Below are positions 63,916 through 64,000 of a DNA stretch of 64,000 bases, one piece after another (position 1 is the stretch's first letter; each line of letters begins with the position of its first letter). The position numbers and the translations under genes were made by a program. The DNA is taken from contig DYJC01000017.1 of NCBI GenBank assembly GCA_020723305.1, forward strand, positions 1-64,000, read 5' to 3'. This DNA comes from Desulfosudis oleivorans. Its GTDB lineage: Bacteria; Desulfobacterota; Desulfobacteria; Desulfobacterales; SURF-7. Below the pieces are notes generated by a model. It searched no databases and was not told where the DNA came from. It saw only the letters and a list, made by a program, of their open reading frames with translations.

Positions 63916-64000
63916 TTACCTCCCTTCATTCTGCCCGACTGCTTCCGCAAACGCATCAATACGATTTTTCATGGCTGCGATATTATCCTCATCATCCACA
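63916..64000 (-). CDS. 2-hydroxyacyl-CoA dehydratase companion gene, C-terminal end (partial)
   Basis: Only the last 27 codons lie in the window: the frame reads ...DDEDNIAAMKNRIDAFAEAVGQNEGR and stops TAA 2 bp before the next ATG. This C-terminus of a helical tail and its position fit the partner subunit of a heterodimeric dehydratase, but the sequence is too short to prove it. Confidence 0.6.
   Translation of the reverse strand, partial: VDDEDNIAAMKNRIDAFAEAVGQNEGR

Noticed and set aside
1-64000. CRISPR array, tRNA or rRNA genes
   Set aside because: No regularly spaced identical repeats, no tRNA-like cloverleaf noticed and no rRNA-like stretches; the recurring short repeats are dispersed palindromes. 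A tRNAscan run would be needed for certainty.

Overview
The window reads as chromosomal DNA of an anaerobic deltaproteobacterium, most likely a Desulfobacterota member of the Desulfobacterales type. Pointers are rubrerythrin, 2-hydroxyacyl-CoA dehydratase subunits beside a thiolase, an enoyl-CoA hydratase and a TetR regulator, an acyl-CoA dehydrogenase, arginase paired with an archaeal-type ornithine cyclodeaminase, and many dispersed short repeats. The assignment is inference from gene content; no rRNA, tRNA or CRISPR array was seen.

Layout. 0-2.8 kb: two minus-strand accessory genes separated by an attC-like site. 3.1-8.3 kb: a minus-strand operon (class III aminotransferase, kinase-like protein, C69 peptidase, alpha/beta hydrolase) downstream of a stand-alone receiver protein. 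8.7-11.4 kb: class IV aminotransferase, rubrerythrin and a GAF-GGDEF protein. 12-14.5 kb: a secreted small protein, ornithine cyclodeaminase (TIGR00300 type) and arginase. 14.5-17.7 kb: a MoxR ATPase / VWA-metallopeptidase-like / 28-residue-repeat protein operon. 17.8-25.3 kb: acyl-CoA dehydrogenase, DUF2279-like protein, VapBC and potABCD. 25.7-28.5 kb: Cys-cluster protein, secreted PAAR protein and OmpA-like protein. 28.9-31.7 kb: an HTH-PIN toxin-antitoxin pair facing three minus-strand cassettes with integron-like attC sites. 32.4-35.1 kb: a cobalamin-riboswitch-controlled ThiC paralogue (probable BzaF) plus an O-methyltransferase (probable BzaC). 35.1-45.6 kb: housekeeping genes aat, clpA-clpS, secA, an M23 peptidase, folD, a double-ACT protein and argC. 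45.9-51 kb: small RDRR protein, Na/Pi cotransporter, nicotinate phosphoribosyltransferase and two lipoproteins. 51.1-57.8 kb: DUF2760, two Hsp70-like proteins and a DUF3524 glycosyltransferase. 58.2-64 kb: Cys-rich small proteins, a periplasmic solute-binding protein and the acyl-CoA cluster, which runs off the right edge.

Main points. (1) A probable anaerobic benzimidazole pathway for the cobamide lower ligand is hidden behind a thiC-like gene: a B12 riboswitch, a terminator, the ThiC paralogue and an O-methyltransferase lie in series. (2) Two integrase-less integron-like cassette blocks (about 0-2.8 kb and 29.8-31.7 kb) have attC-like sites of 72-73 bp, and a shared TATCAGG-rich leader precedes the first cassette of each. 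(3) A 122-bp MITE-like family has 15-bp terminal inverted repeats and 4-bp target duplications; one copy supplies the apparent N-terminus of an Hsp70 gene and one survives as a 26-bp remnant. Several other short palindromic repeat families also sit between genes, and some are translated as part of protein N-termini.
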